A stretch of 64,000 nucleotides of DNA. It comes from Tritrichomonas musculus (Eukaryota; Parabasalia; Tritrichomonadida; Tritrichomonadidae). The DNA is taken from assembly GCA_039105265.1 (NCBI GenBank), contig JAPFFF010000010.1, forward strand, positions 4,588,001-4,652,000, in the 5' to 3' direction. Position numbers and translations under genes: made by a program. Positions within the stretch are counted from its first letter, which is position 1, and the number at the start of each line of letters is the position of its first letter. The notes under the pieces were generated by a model, which searched no databases, was not told the DNA's origin, and worked only from the letters and a program-made list of their open reading frames with translations. Shown piece after piece: positions 10,140 through 19,673 of the stretch.

Positions 10140-10169
10140 GGTAGGCTTTGGCTAATGCCATAGCCTACC
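10140..10169. other. Strong GC-rich hairpin
   Basis: GGTAGGCT (10140-10147) pairs with AGCCTACC (10162-10169); inside, TGGC pairs with GCCA around a TAAT loop, with one T-T mismatch. It is the most stable-looking hairpin in this patch and lies about 70 bases from the type B repeat. Could be an element end or a transcription-termination structure. Confidence 0.6.
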
Positions 10170-10425
10170 ACTACTCCAAGGGCTCCCACCCCTGGACCTC
10201 ATTCAGAAAAAGTTATCCATTTAAAAAGTTCTATTATTCATATATTCATAAATTTGTTCAGAAAAAGTTCAGTATTCAAAAAGTAGTATATGTAAATGGC
10301 GTTATTTTTTAATGATTATGATTATGTGAAAGAAAGAGATGCGCCAAGATATAGATTATTTGATGAGAAACATAAAATTATGGAATAAAAAAATGCTTTC
10401 CGCGATTGAAATGTTTCCCGACGCT

Positions 10426-10540
10426 AAATCCTCCAACTCATTCTTATTTTCTATCATTCTTGAAGATTTTGATCCATCTCCATGACTCCTTGATACAAGA
10501 ATAACTAGATCAGTAGGCATTGAATGTTTGAATTGGAGGC
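10426..10540 (-). pseudogene. Stray fragment of a GT61 glycosyltransferase gene
   Basis: Read on the minus strand, this stretch encodes HSMPTDLVILVSRSHGDGSK and continues to a match of MIENxNELED. The intact gene at 19674-21014 has HSMPADLVILVSRSHGDGSK at the same place. About 115 bases are alike at roughly 85-90% or better, and nothing similar flanks them. It is an isolated exon-like shard of a paralogue, in opposite orientation to the intact gene 10 kb away. Confidence 0.8.
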
Positions 10541-10941
10541 TTTTATTGAAGTTTTTTATAAGTATCTTGAAAAAAAATTAATAAGTAACTTTTCTTAGTT
10601 TAAACGTTATTTTAATAAATATGAGTCAAAATCTTGAAAACAATATAAGTATAAAATAATTGAATTTTCTAAATTCTTCAATGTTACTTTTTCTTTGAAA
10701 TAGATTGTATAATCAAGATAAAAAATGAGTTTGTTTTCAAAAAGTAGAATCAATTGAATCACTACAATTAGTTTTACGAAAATTTTAATTTGAAAAAACT
10801 GATTAAACGTAATAGAAATTGTCTTAAAAAACTGTTTGGATAAGAATAGAGGAAGCTCTCGAAATATATCGAAATGCTTAGAAATTAATTACATATGCTC
10901 ATATTGGACGGTTAATTTCTTTTTTTGATCTTAAGGTACAT
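10541..10941. other. AT-rich spacer
   Basis: No gene, hairpin or repeat that I can support. Confidence 0.5.
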
Positions 10942-11559
10942 CTTATCTTTTGATCAAATAGTGAATTCCAGTATCTGAAGATGAGCTATGTTTTCCAAGT
11001 ATCGGACTCACTCACATGATTTTGTATCGTTTTTTTTTTGCCGGGGAGACCTTTCCCCGGAATTCTTATCTTTTGATCAAATAGTGAATTCCGGTATCTG
11101 AAGATGAGCTATGTTTTCCAAGTATCGGACTCACTCACATGATTTTGTATCGTTTTTTTTGCCGGGGAGACCTTTCCCCGGAATTCTTATCTTTTGATCA
11201 AATAGTGAATTCCGGTATCTGAAGATGAGCTATGTTTTCCAAGTATCGGACTCACTCACATGATTTTGTATCGTTTTTTTTTGCCGGGGAGACCTTTCCC
11301 CGGAATTCTTATCTTTTGATCAAATAGTGAATTCCGGTATCTGAAGATGAGCTATGTTTTCCAAGTATCGGACTCACTCACATGATTTTGTATCGTTTTT
11401 TTTTGCCGGGGAGACCTTTCCCCGGAATTCTTATCTTTTGATCAAATAGTGAATTCCGGTATCTGAAGATGAGCTATGTTTTCCAAGTATCGGACTCACT
11501 CACATGATTTTGTATCGTTTTTTTTGCCGGGGAGACCTTTCCCCGGAATTCTTATCTTT

Positions 11560-11562
<3 letters not shown>
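10942..11562. repeat. Satellite: five tandem copies of a 121-122-bp unit
   Basis: CCGGGGAGAC starts at 11041, 11162, 11284, 11406 and 11528, giving periods of 121-122. Copies are almost identical, with one early variant (CCAGT for CCGGT) and T-run length changes. Each unit holds TTTGATCAAA, GAATTC, a T-run and a hairpin CCGGGG-AGACCTTT-CCCCGG. The near identity points to recent amplification or ongoing homogenisation. A sixth partial unit ends in the T-tract at 11563. Confidence 0.9.

Positions 11563-11596
<34 letters not shown>
11563..11596. repeat. 34-T homopolymer tract
   Basis: Uninterrupted T-run that terminates the satellite. It is followed by an inverted pair GAGAACTC and an imperfect inverted repeat at 11608-11633 and 11679-11711 (CATTCTyTTTA...ATCTCT), which may fold into a longer hairpin. 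Confidence 0.8.
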
Positions 11597-11597
<1 letters not shown>

Positions 11598-12360
11598 TAT
11601 GAGAACTCATTCTCTTTAAAGCCATCTCTCACTTGAATTTTTCTATTTCTTGGAATGCAAATAACTCACTTTCGATCTAGTGAGAAGGAAGAGATACCTC
11701 TAAAAAGAATGGCGCTTTTTTTGTTAACAATCCTAATTGTTTTTTTTTTTTTGAATACATATTTAATTTAACTCAAAAAGTTTTAATAAACATATTTATA
11801 TTGAAAAAAGATTCGGGAACTTTTTCAATAGTTTGTCCTTTCGGCCTATTTATCTTTTTCAATAATTATATTTTTTTATCATCATTTAAATTAGGTATCA
11901 CGCCAGGGGGATTTTTTTTCCCCCTAGGGGGAATTTTCACATCAAATGTCAACTTAAAAGAATTCGAACTTTATTTTAATAAAAATCGTACACTTTCTAT
12001 ATTTATTGAAATAATCAAATCGAATATAAGCGATTTGTCAATGTTCATTCCAAAAATCAAATATTTCATTTCATCAAATATCAAAAGCCCAAGTTTTTAT
12101 TGTTTTATTTAATAAATTATTTAAAGGATCATTTTAATTATCAAGTTGTTAAATTTATATTATACTTTTTTTGTAATATCCTTTTATATCAGAATTTTTT
12201 TTTGAAAATTTTAATAATCTATTATTATAAATGATAGATATACCGTTGCATTATGGAAGTATCAATCTCTTTTGGTGTAAAATAATTCCCAAATTGATTA
12301 AAAATGCATCAAATTGATATTAACCAAAGAGAAAATAAAAACATCTTTTTAAAATATATA
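11597..12360. other. AT-rich spacer with imperfect inverted repeat
   Basis: Apart from the inverted repeat near its start and a CCCCCTAGGGGG palindrome at about 11922, I see no feature. An open frame at 11801-12112 lacks recognisable protein character and I do not call it. Confidence 0.45.
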
Positions 12361-12410
12361 GTATGAGGAAAAACCCCCCTACCAAAAGTAAAACCCCCCT
12401 ACCATTTTTT
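12361..12410 (+). repeat. Left terminal inverted repeat of the pogo-like element
   Basis: Contains two direct copies of ACCCCCCTACC, about 20 bases apart. The mate is at 17931-17980. Confidence 0.85.
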
Positions 12411-12806
12411 TCACCTATTTTTTCACCATTATCAATCGACTTTTTTTTTTAGCATTCAAAATTGAGAAGAAAAAAGTAAAATGGTAGGGGGGTTTTTCTG
12501 ATAGTAAAAACTTTTATTCGAAATGATACATATTTATATTATATTCTATAATTTTACATAAATATTTAAATTCAAAATCAAGATAAAATTTATTGATTTT
12601 ACACTATAAATTTGGAGATAAATATGTTTTCATGATATCTAAAGACGTTTATTTTGAGATAAAATAAGACGGTTTTTATTATTTTTAAAGAATCTTCTAC
12701 ACCTCTACTGACGTTAAAGTTGACGTTTATATTTAATATGATACGTTTATTTTCATTTTTTATTTAGGCTAACACCAGAATAGTTATTATTGGACACAAT
12801 AATCAA
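12411..12806. other. Left-arm spacer holding a third, inverted TIR motif
   Basis: ATGGTAGGGGGGTTTTTCTG at 12481-12500 is an inverted copy of the left-end motif only about 80 bases away. Thus 12361-12505 alone has the shape of a 145-bp MITE with ends TATGAGGAAAAACCCCCC and TATCAGAAAAACCCCCC. It could be a small derivative sitting at or forming the left end. The rest is AT-rich without a gene. Confidence 0.6.
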
Positions 12807-14690
12807 GTGCTTTTAACAATTTCGAAACATGTTTCTCAAATCACACTACAGACACTCACAAGCAAACAGATAAACAAACAAACATCACAGCAAGTTCCAA
12901 ATAATCAGATTCGAGTAATTACGAAGAACAACACGCAAATGCTTTTAACTATTTCGAAACATGTTTCTCAAATCACACCACAGACACTCACAAGCAAACA
13001 GATAAACAAACAAACATCACAGCAAGTTCCAAATAATCAGATTCGAGTAATTACGAAGAACAACACACAAATGCTTTTAACTATTTCGAAACATGTTTCT
13101 CAAATCACACCACAGACACTCACAAGCAAACAGATAAACAAACAAACATCACAGCAAGTTCCAAATAATCAGATTCGAGTAATTACGAAGAACAACACGC
13201 AAATGCTTTTAACTATTTCGAAACATGTTTCTCAAATCACACCACAGACACTCACAAGCAAACAGATAAACAAACAAACATCACAGCAAGTTCCAAATAA
13301 TCAGATTCGAGTAATTACGAAGAACAACACGCAAATGCTTTTAACAATTTCGAAACATGTTTCTCAAATCACACCACAGACACTCACAAGCAAACAGATA
13401 AACAAACAAACATCACAGCAAGTTCCAAATAATCAGATTCGAGTAATTACGAAGAACAACACGCAAATGCTTTTAACAATTTCGAAACATGTTTCTCAAA
13501 TCACACTACAGACACTCACAAGCAAACAGATAAACAAACAAACATCACAGCAAGTTCCAAATAATCAGATTCGAGTAATTACGAAGAACAACACGCAAAT
13601 GCTTTTAACAATTTCGAAACATGTTTCTCAAATCACACTACAGACACTCACAAGCAAACAGATAAACAAACAAACATCACAGCAAGTTCCAAATAATCAG
13701 ATTCGAGTAATTACGAAGAACAACACGCAAATGCTTTTAACTATTTCGAAACATGTTTCTCAAATCACACCACAGACACTCACAAGCAAACAGATAAACA
13801 AACAAACATCACAGCAAGTTCCAAATAATCAGATTCGAGTAATTACGAAGAACAACACACAAATGCTTTTAACTATTTCGAAACATGTTTCTCAAATCAC
13901 ACTACAGACACTCACAAGCAAACAGATAAACAAACAAACATCACAGCAAGTTCCAAATAATCAGATTCGAGTAATTACGAAGAACAACACGCAAATGCTT
14001 TTAACAATTTCGAAACATGTTTCTCAAATCACACTACAGACACTCACAAGCAAACAGATAAACAAACAAACATCACAGCAAGTTCCAAATAATCAGATTC
14101 GAGTAATTACGAAGAACAACACGCAAATGCTTTTAACTATTTCGAAACATGTTTCTCAAATCACACCACAGACACTCACAAGCAAACAGATAAACAAACA
14201 AACATCACAGCAAGTTCCAAATAATCAGATTCGAGTAATTACGAAGAACAACACACAAATGCTTTTAACTATTTCGAAACATGTTTCTCAAATCACACTA
14301 CAGACACTCACAAGCAAACAGATAAACAAACAAACATCACAGCAAGTTCCAAATAATCAGATTCGAGTAATTACGAAGAACAACACACAAATGCTTTTAA
14401 CTATTTCGAAACATGTTTCTCAAATCACACCACAGACACTCACAAGCAAACAGATAAACAAACAAACATCACAGCAAGTTCCAAATAATCAGATTCGAGT
14501 AATTACGAAGAACAACACACAAATGCTTTTAACTATTTCGAAACATGTTTCTCAAATCACACTACAGACACTCACAAGCAAACAGATAAACAAACAAACA
14601 TCACAGCAAGTTCCAAATAATCAGATTCGAGTAATTACGAAGAACAACACACAAATGCTTTTAACAATTTCGAAATATTTCTCAAATCAC
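12807..14690 (+). repeat. Left array: 14 full tandem copies of a 132-bp unit plus a partial one
   Basis: Each unit reads through as 44 codons starting MLLTISKHVSQIT and ending NNTQ; the continuous frame therefore spans 648 codons. Units differ only at a few sites, mostly a CCA/CTA (P/L) codon, AACACG/AACACA and ACTATT/ACAATT. The unit is rich in A and C on this strand (AACAAACAAACATCACAG). The variants are shuffled along the array rather than ordered. I regard it as non-coding repeat DNA, for example transposase-binding sites; the open frame may be coincidental because 132 is a multiple of three. Confidence 0.9.
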
Positions 14691-14884
14691 AATAATTATA
14701 TATTTTTTATTATTAGAACATCTTATTTAAGTTTTTTTAATTATTTTTTTTAATTATTTTTCTTAGTAATAATCTGATCAGATATTGAGATATTGAGATA
14801 AATTTTTGAGACTTTTTTTTTTATTAAAACTTTTAGAAGCAGCTTAGGATGATCTAATGAAATTGTATATTATGCATACTTATG

Positions 14885-15125
14885 TTAAAGCGTGGGGGAC
14901 TAAATAAGCTAAAGCGTGGGGGGCCAAATAAGTTAAAGCGTGGGGGACTAAATAAGCTAAAGCGTGGGGGGCCAAATAAGTTAAAGCGTGGGGGCCAAAT
15001 AAGTTAAAGCGTGGGGGCCAAATAAGTTAAAGCGTGGGGGGCCAAATAAGTTAAAGCGTGGGGGGCCAAATAAGTTAAAGCGTGGGGGGCCAAATAAGTT
15101 AAAGCGTGGGGGGCCAAATAAGTTA
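14885..15125. repeat. GC-rich minisatellite, ten copies of about 24 bp
   Basis: GTTAAAGCGTGGGGGGCCAA-type units start at intervals of 23-24 bases (AAAGCG at 14887, 14911, 14935, 14959, 14983, 15006, 15029, 15053, 15077 and 15101). Two variants occur: GGGGGACTAAATAAGC and GGGGGGCCAAATAAGT. It sits 3' of the transposase gene and ends in a GC-rich stretch just before the poly-T tract. Confidence 0.9.
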
Positions 15126-15180
15126 AAAATTGGTGGGATCTCTGCAGAGGGGGCGGGTTGGTGGGTAACCTCTTGCAAGT

Positions 15181-15181
<1 letters not shown>

Positions 15182-15240
<59 letters not shown>
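15182..15240. repeat. 59-T tract, a poly(A) run on the transposase coding strand
   Basis: Uninterrupted 59 T. On the minus strand it begins 18 bases after the TAA stop of the transposase, which is where trichomonad mRNAs are typically polyadenylated. Confidence 0.85.
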
Positions 15241-15244
<4 letters not shown>

Positions 15245-15258
15245 AAACGTGCTTAGAT

Positions 15259-16947
15259 TTAATCTTCTAATTCAAGACTTTTTAATTCAAAACTTAATCT
15301 TTCTTCAAAAGAATAACTTGTTGCGTAAGAATCATCGATTTTCTTTTCTTTTTCTTCTTTTTTAGGTCTTCCTTTTTTTTTCATTTCTTCTTTTTCATTC
15401 AACTCTTTATTTTGATCTCTCAATTCTTCATAGTCACTTTTATCAAGAGGGACCAATGCAAGTAATAATCTGTGAAAAGGGTCGGTACGTTTTGAATAAT
15501 CAATAATTTTTGGCATTTTTTTTACAACTTTTTGAATATCCTTATTTTCCCAGTATACATTCAAATCACCAAAATCTTTCAAATCAATTCTAGTTTCTGT
15601 TTCTCCCTTTCCTTTTCTTTTTTCTCTAATTTCTGCCTTTTCTTTCTTTGTTTTATTTTTATGCCAGATTTGAGTTGTAAAATCTATTGAAAATCTGACA
15701 ATTGGCATGCCATTTGGTCCTGGTTCAAAAACCGCTCCTGCAGCCTCAAAAGATGCAACAACGTTTTTATAACTTGCAGCTTTGTGAAATGAGTCATATA
15801 ACATGCCAATTTTATCAACTAGTAGATCATCATCTGTGATTTCAAATAGCCTGGCACTTCGAACGTTTTCTTTATGTGCATGAAAAGTAGCAAGATCAAG
15901 CATTTGGGTCTGATTGGAAGAATGCGGCGGTATAAAGAATATTTTAATTAAATTGGCGTTACAAAGATCAAATAGCTTATCTGTATAATGTGATGGACAA
16001 CCATCAAGAATGAGGACAGCAGGACCTGTGTAATTATAATCCAATCTTCTTTTATTTACTTCAGGAATGAATACTTTTTCAAGCCAAGCATCAAATATCT
16101 TACTATTAATGTAACCAGTATCTTCATGCTCAATTCTTAATTTGTTCCAAAGTGATGTTCTTAGAATGCGTGCTTCTATCGTTTTCCTTTTAACAACAAT
16201 TAAGGGTTTCATATAAGTGCCATCGGCACAAATACATGCAACGAATGTAGTGTGATCATCTTTTCTTTCAACTGGAAAACGCAACTTTTCTGTGTTACCT
16301 TTCGGAACAACAACTGTTTCGGTCTTCTTCGTATCAACGTATTCGTCGTGCCCTTCTTCATCAACATTATAAACAAAAGGAGTTGGTATATCATATGTTA
16401 AAAAATATGATTCAAGTAGTGCATAATAATTGTCTATGCTATTTGGACTACAATAATATCTATCAGCATCAATCGCTTCAGCTTCATCTGTTTGTAATCC
16501 TGCTTTATTGAGGGCATTTTTATATGTCTTATTATCCAAATTCGTTCCTACTTCATTTGCAATGAATGTTTTAACCTGCTTAATATGAGGTGGCCTTGCA
16601 TGCGTTTTCATCCATTCACTAAATCTTTGAATCTGCTCTTTTGAGAGACTAAATGGTCGGCCGTTGGGCCTTGATTTATCATCTAAGTCTTTTTTGGCAT
16701 TCATATATGCACGTTTAATAATGGGAATTGTGACATTGAACATTTCTGCAACATCTTGATATGTTAATTTATAAATTCCATCATAATAATCCCTTGAAAA
16801 TTCAATGAATATATAAACCTGAATTCGAAATGTTTTTGCTTGTTTATATATCTCTTCAGACATTATACCATTTACTAATGCACTTTTATTTTGGTTTTTT
16901 GGTAAATTGACAACTTTTTTAGGCGGATCAGGGCTGTTTGGGTTCAT
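15259..16947 (-). CDS. pogo-like transposase (DDE_1 superfamily), intact
   Basis: 562 residues from ATG at 16947. An N-terminal helix-turn-helix (LTYQDVAEMFNVTIPIIKRA, residues about 61-80) and a second one ending near residue 115 fit the paired DNA-binding domains of pogo/Tigger proteins. The RNase-H-like domain has D196 in YNVDEEGH, D315 in LILDGCPSHYT and D351 in PPHSSNQTQMLDLATF, a DD36D spacing typical of pogo-like enzymes. The C-terminus is K/E-rich with a KKKGRPKKEEKEKK stretch, likely nuclear localisation. The gene is uninterrupted and carried on the minus strand between the two repeat arrays. Predicted to cut at the terminal repeats and insert at TA. Confidence 0.9.
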   Translation of the reverse strand: MNPNSPDPPKKVVNLPKNQNKSALVNGIMSEEIYKQAKTFRIQVYIFIEFSRDYYDGIYKLTYQDVAEMFNVTIPIIKRAYMNAKKDLDDKSRPNGRPFSLSKEQIQRFSEWMKTHARPPHIKQVKTFIANEVGTNLDNKTYKNALNKAGLQTDEAEAIDADRYYCSPNSIDNYYALLESYFLTYDIPTPFVYNVDEEGHDEYVDTKKTETVVVPKGNTEKLRFPVERKDDHTTFVACICADGTYMKPLIVVKRKTIEARILRTSLWNKLRIEHEDTGYINSKIFDAWLEKVFIPEVNKRRLDYNYTGPAVLILDGCPSHYTDKLFDLCNANLIKIFFIPPHSSNQTQMLDLATFHAHKENVRSARLFEITDDDLLVDKIGMLYDSFHKAASYKNVVASFEAAGAVFEPGPNGMPIVRFSIDFTTQIWHKNKTKKEKAEIREKRKGKGETETRIDLKDFGDLNVYWENKDIQKVVKKMPKIIDYSKRTDPFHRLLLALVPLDKSDYEELRDQNKELNEKEEMKKKGRPKKEEKEKKIDDSYATSYSFEERLSFELKSLELED

Positions 16948-17115
16948 AAAAATAAATTGAATTCATGGTCAATTTTTTGAAAGGTCAAATTAAAAAAACA
17001 ATAAATATCAAAAAAAAAGAAGATTTAAAAGAAATAAAAGAAAATAAACTATAAATGTATTAATGTTTATAAAATTCATTTAAATAATAAATATAAAATG
17101 TAATAGATTTGAATG
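16948..17115. other. Short spacer, likely transposase promoter
   Basis: AT-rich stretch between the transposase start and the right array. No clear Inr-like TCAYT close to the ATG. Any promoter must lie here or in the array. Confidence 0.35.
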
Positions 17116-17830
17116 GCTAAAAGCATTTGCGTGTTGTTTTTCGTAATTACTCGAATCTGATTATTTGGAACTTGCTGTGATGTTTGTTTGTTTATCTGTT
17201 TGCTCGTGAGTGTCTGTAGTGTGATTTGAGAAACATGTTTCGAAATTGTTAAAAGCATTTGCGTGTTGTTCTTCGTAATTACTCGAATCTGATTATTTGG
17301 AACTTGCTGTGATGTTTGTTTGTTTATCTGTTTGCTTGTGAGTGTCTGTAGTGTGATTTGAGAAACATGTTTCGAAATAGTTAAAAGCATTTGCGTGTTG
17401 TTCTTCGTAATTACTCGAATCTGATTATTTGGAACTTGCTGTGATGTTTGTTTGTTTATCTGTTTGCTTGTGAGTGTCTGTAGTGTGATTTGAGAAACAT
17501 GTTTCGAAATAGTTAAAAGCATTTGTGTGTTGTTTTTCGTAATTACTCGAATCTGATTATTTGGAACTTGCTGTGATGTTTGTTTGTTTATCTGTTTGCT
17601 TGTGAGTGTCTGTGGTGTGATTTGAGAAACATGTTTCGAAATTGTTAAAAGCATTTGCGTGTTGTTCTTCGTAATTACTCGAATCTGATTATTTGGAACT
17701 TGCTGTGATGTTTGTTTGTTTATCTGTTTGCTTGTGAGTGTCTGTGGTGTGATTTGAGAAACATGTTTCGAAATTGTTAAAAGCATTTGTGTGTTGTTCT
17801 TCGTAATTACTCGAATCTGATTCTTTGGAA
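17116..17830 (-). repeat. Right array: about five full copies of the 132-bp unit, inverted
   Basis: Same unit as at 12807-14690 but read on the minus strand, with the same P/L, G/A and T/A variants, plus an AAAAAC variant seen only here. Together the two arrays form subterminal inverted repeats of unequal length (about 1.9 and 0.7 kb). Confidence 0.9.
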
Positions 17831-17930
17831 CTTACATTAATGTTTTTTTATGCATCTTCTTTTATAAAATTCGTCACATCGTTAATAAAAATTATTTTTT
17901 GAAAATTATAAACCATTCAATATTTTCAAT

Positions 17931-17980
17931 AAAAAATGGTAGGGGGGTATTTCTTTTGGTAGGGGGGTTTATCTCAAAAC
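17931..17980 (-). repeat. Right terminal inverted repeat of the pogo-like element
   Basis: Reverse complement of the left end, 43 of 50 positions, ungapped; TA follows at 17981. Confidence 0.85.
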
Positions 17981-18011
17981 TATATTTGTTTTAATAATTC
18001 AAAGGCTATTT

Positions 18012-18394
18012 GGTTCCCCCTAAAAAAAAAAAATTAAAAATAGGGGGAATAGGGGGAGGTCAAATTTTGTTAATATTTTTACGGTTTGCCAATTAAATTG
18101 ACCTTTCCCCCTAAGGGGGATTAGGGGGAATAGGGGGAGGCCAAATCACGGATTTTTTGAGGTGAAAAATTAACCATTTAGATCATAAAGATATGATTTT
18201 TTCAAACAAAAATTGTATTAATAATAAGAATCTTATTAAGAATTTTTAATAAAATTTCAATTATTTTTTAGTATTTTTAAATAAAATTTTAATTCAAATT
18301 TTTCCCCCTATTTTTTTTAGGGGAAATTAGGGGAAATTAGGGGAAATTAGGGGAAATTACAAAAAATCTTCCCCCTAGTAGAATTAGGGGAACC
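18012..18394. repeat. G-run-rich block with inverted ends
   Basis: Bounded by GGTTCCCCCTAA (from 18012) and TTAGGGGAACC (to 18394). Inside are AGGGGGAATAGGGGGAGG twice (near 18040 and 18129), with C-runs that can pair with them, and at 18320-18359 four tandem GGGGAAATTA units. Four GGGG runs with 6-base spacers fit a G-quadruplex. It starts just 30 bases outside the pogo element. Could be a short inverted-repeat element of its own. Confidence 0.6.
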
Positions 18395-19673
18395 GCGTGA
18401 TAGTTATTTAAATGATAAATGCTTTTTTTTAATCATATATTTATTAATAAATGCATGATAATTAATAATAAAACTATTTGTAAACATATGAAAAAGTCGA
18501 AATCTGACACTTTCATGCGTTTACTCAGAATCGTTCGACTTTTTCAGATTAGAGATTTCTCACAAATATTTAACGGTCTCTAGATCAAATTATTAACGAA
18601 TTGGATTTGTACCTTAAACGAATACTATTAAATTTAATAGTATTAAATTAATATTAATTGATATATTTAAGGGAATAGTTTTGAGAAGATCATATGAATT
18701 AGGTGACTTGCAATTGAATGATTTTTAACGTCCTTCAGAACTGTTTAAACAAATGATTCCGAGTAAATAAGTCTTCGTGCATTTAATATATCTATATATA
18801 AATTATGAATTTTTGAATAATTTCAGATTCCCTACAAACAAATAGAGAGTTTTTCCTAATATTATTATTTTGAATTGACAAATCATATATTAATTTCTAA
18901 ATTAAATAACAATTTTAACGAAATCGCTCTATTTTATTTTAGAAAGCATGCTATATTTAACTTTTGTGCCAATTATTTAGATGCTTATCATTCATTTAAA
19001 AAGTTATTAGAACTTTTCTTTGTTATGATTCATAAATGCTTTTTCGTATTATATAAAAATTTTTTTAAAATTAAATTGAAATAATTATATTTTATATTAA
19101 TGCTTAATTCTATTTTAAACTTAAAATTGCAAATTATTTTTCAAAATATCAAGATATATTTGAAATCTGCTAGAACAAATAAATATTCAAAACTATTCGT
19201 TTAATTAACTTTGTTTTGCTAAATTTAGTAAGAATAAAAAAATCCAAAAATTCGGTTTTTTGGCTTTTACATAAAATGAAAAAATAGATAACCTTATGCT
19301 TTAATCTAAAACTATTAACAAATAAATATATATTATATTTGTTATAATAAATTCAATAAAGATGTGAAGATATTTATATTTTTCACAGTATCAGTTTAAT
19401 GTTCCCTCAAAAAATTGAACAATTTTTTAGCATTTAAAATAAAAGGTTGTAAAATGGAATATGTTTATTTTACACAGAAATATTTCAATAAACTATCGGA
19501 ATTTTTTTATTAATGAATTATTAGAAATAAATAGTTATTTTGGTGTTATATCTTTTCTTTTATATTTCTCATCTAAACATTTTTATTCACAAATTTGAAA
19601 ATTTTGAATTCATTTTATTTGTATTTTTCTATAGAAAACCGTTAATAATTTGGCCCGAATCATTATTTAAGGA
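18395..19673. other. AT-rich intergenic region
   Basis: No supportable gene. A small inverted repeat GAAAAAGTCGAA / TTCGACTTTTTC lies at about 18490-18548. TCATT at 19660-19664, 10-14 bases before the GT61 ATG, fits the trichomonad initiator. Confidence 0.5.
19660..19666 (+). promoter_or_regulatory. Inr-like initiator for the GT61 gene
   Basis: TCATTAT 14 bases before ATG 19674. The trichomonad initiator is TCA(+1)Py(T/A) placed within about 20 bases of the start codon. Confidence 0.5.

Larger units (their letters stand above)
12361..17980. mobile_element. pogo-like Tc1/mariner-superfamily DNA transposon, 5.6 kb, with opposed 132-bp repeat arrays
   Basis: The 50 bases at 12361-12410 match the reverse complement of 17931-17980 at 43 positions without gaps, and at 38 of the inner 40. 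Both contain AAACCCCCCTACCAAAAG and a second ACCCCCCTACC. A TA dinucleotide lies directly outside each end (12359-12360, 17981-17982), as expected for this superfamily. Inside, in order: left arm with a 14-copy 132-bp array, a GC-rich 24-bp minisatellite, a 59-T tract, a full-length transposase on the minus strand, and a right arm with about five and a half copies of the same 132-bp unit inverted. The transposase frame is intact, so the element may be young. Exact termini are inferred from the TA and TIR positions. Confidence 0.85.

Noticed and set aside
11801-12112. 103-codon open frame
   Set aside because: Composition follows the local AT-rich DNA and a G/C palindrome; no family, no initiator, alternative start.
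12807-14753. 648-residue protein
   Set aside because: It is the 132-bp tandem array read through; the same unit is open in the inverted array, so I treat it as repeat DNA and mention coding only as an alternative.
12807-17830. CRISPR array
   Set aside because: Units are contiguous identical repeats without unique spacers, in a eukaryotic setting.
18875-19084. 69-codon frame
   Set aside because: TTG start, random AT-rich composition, no neighbours supporting it.
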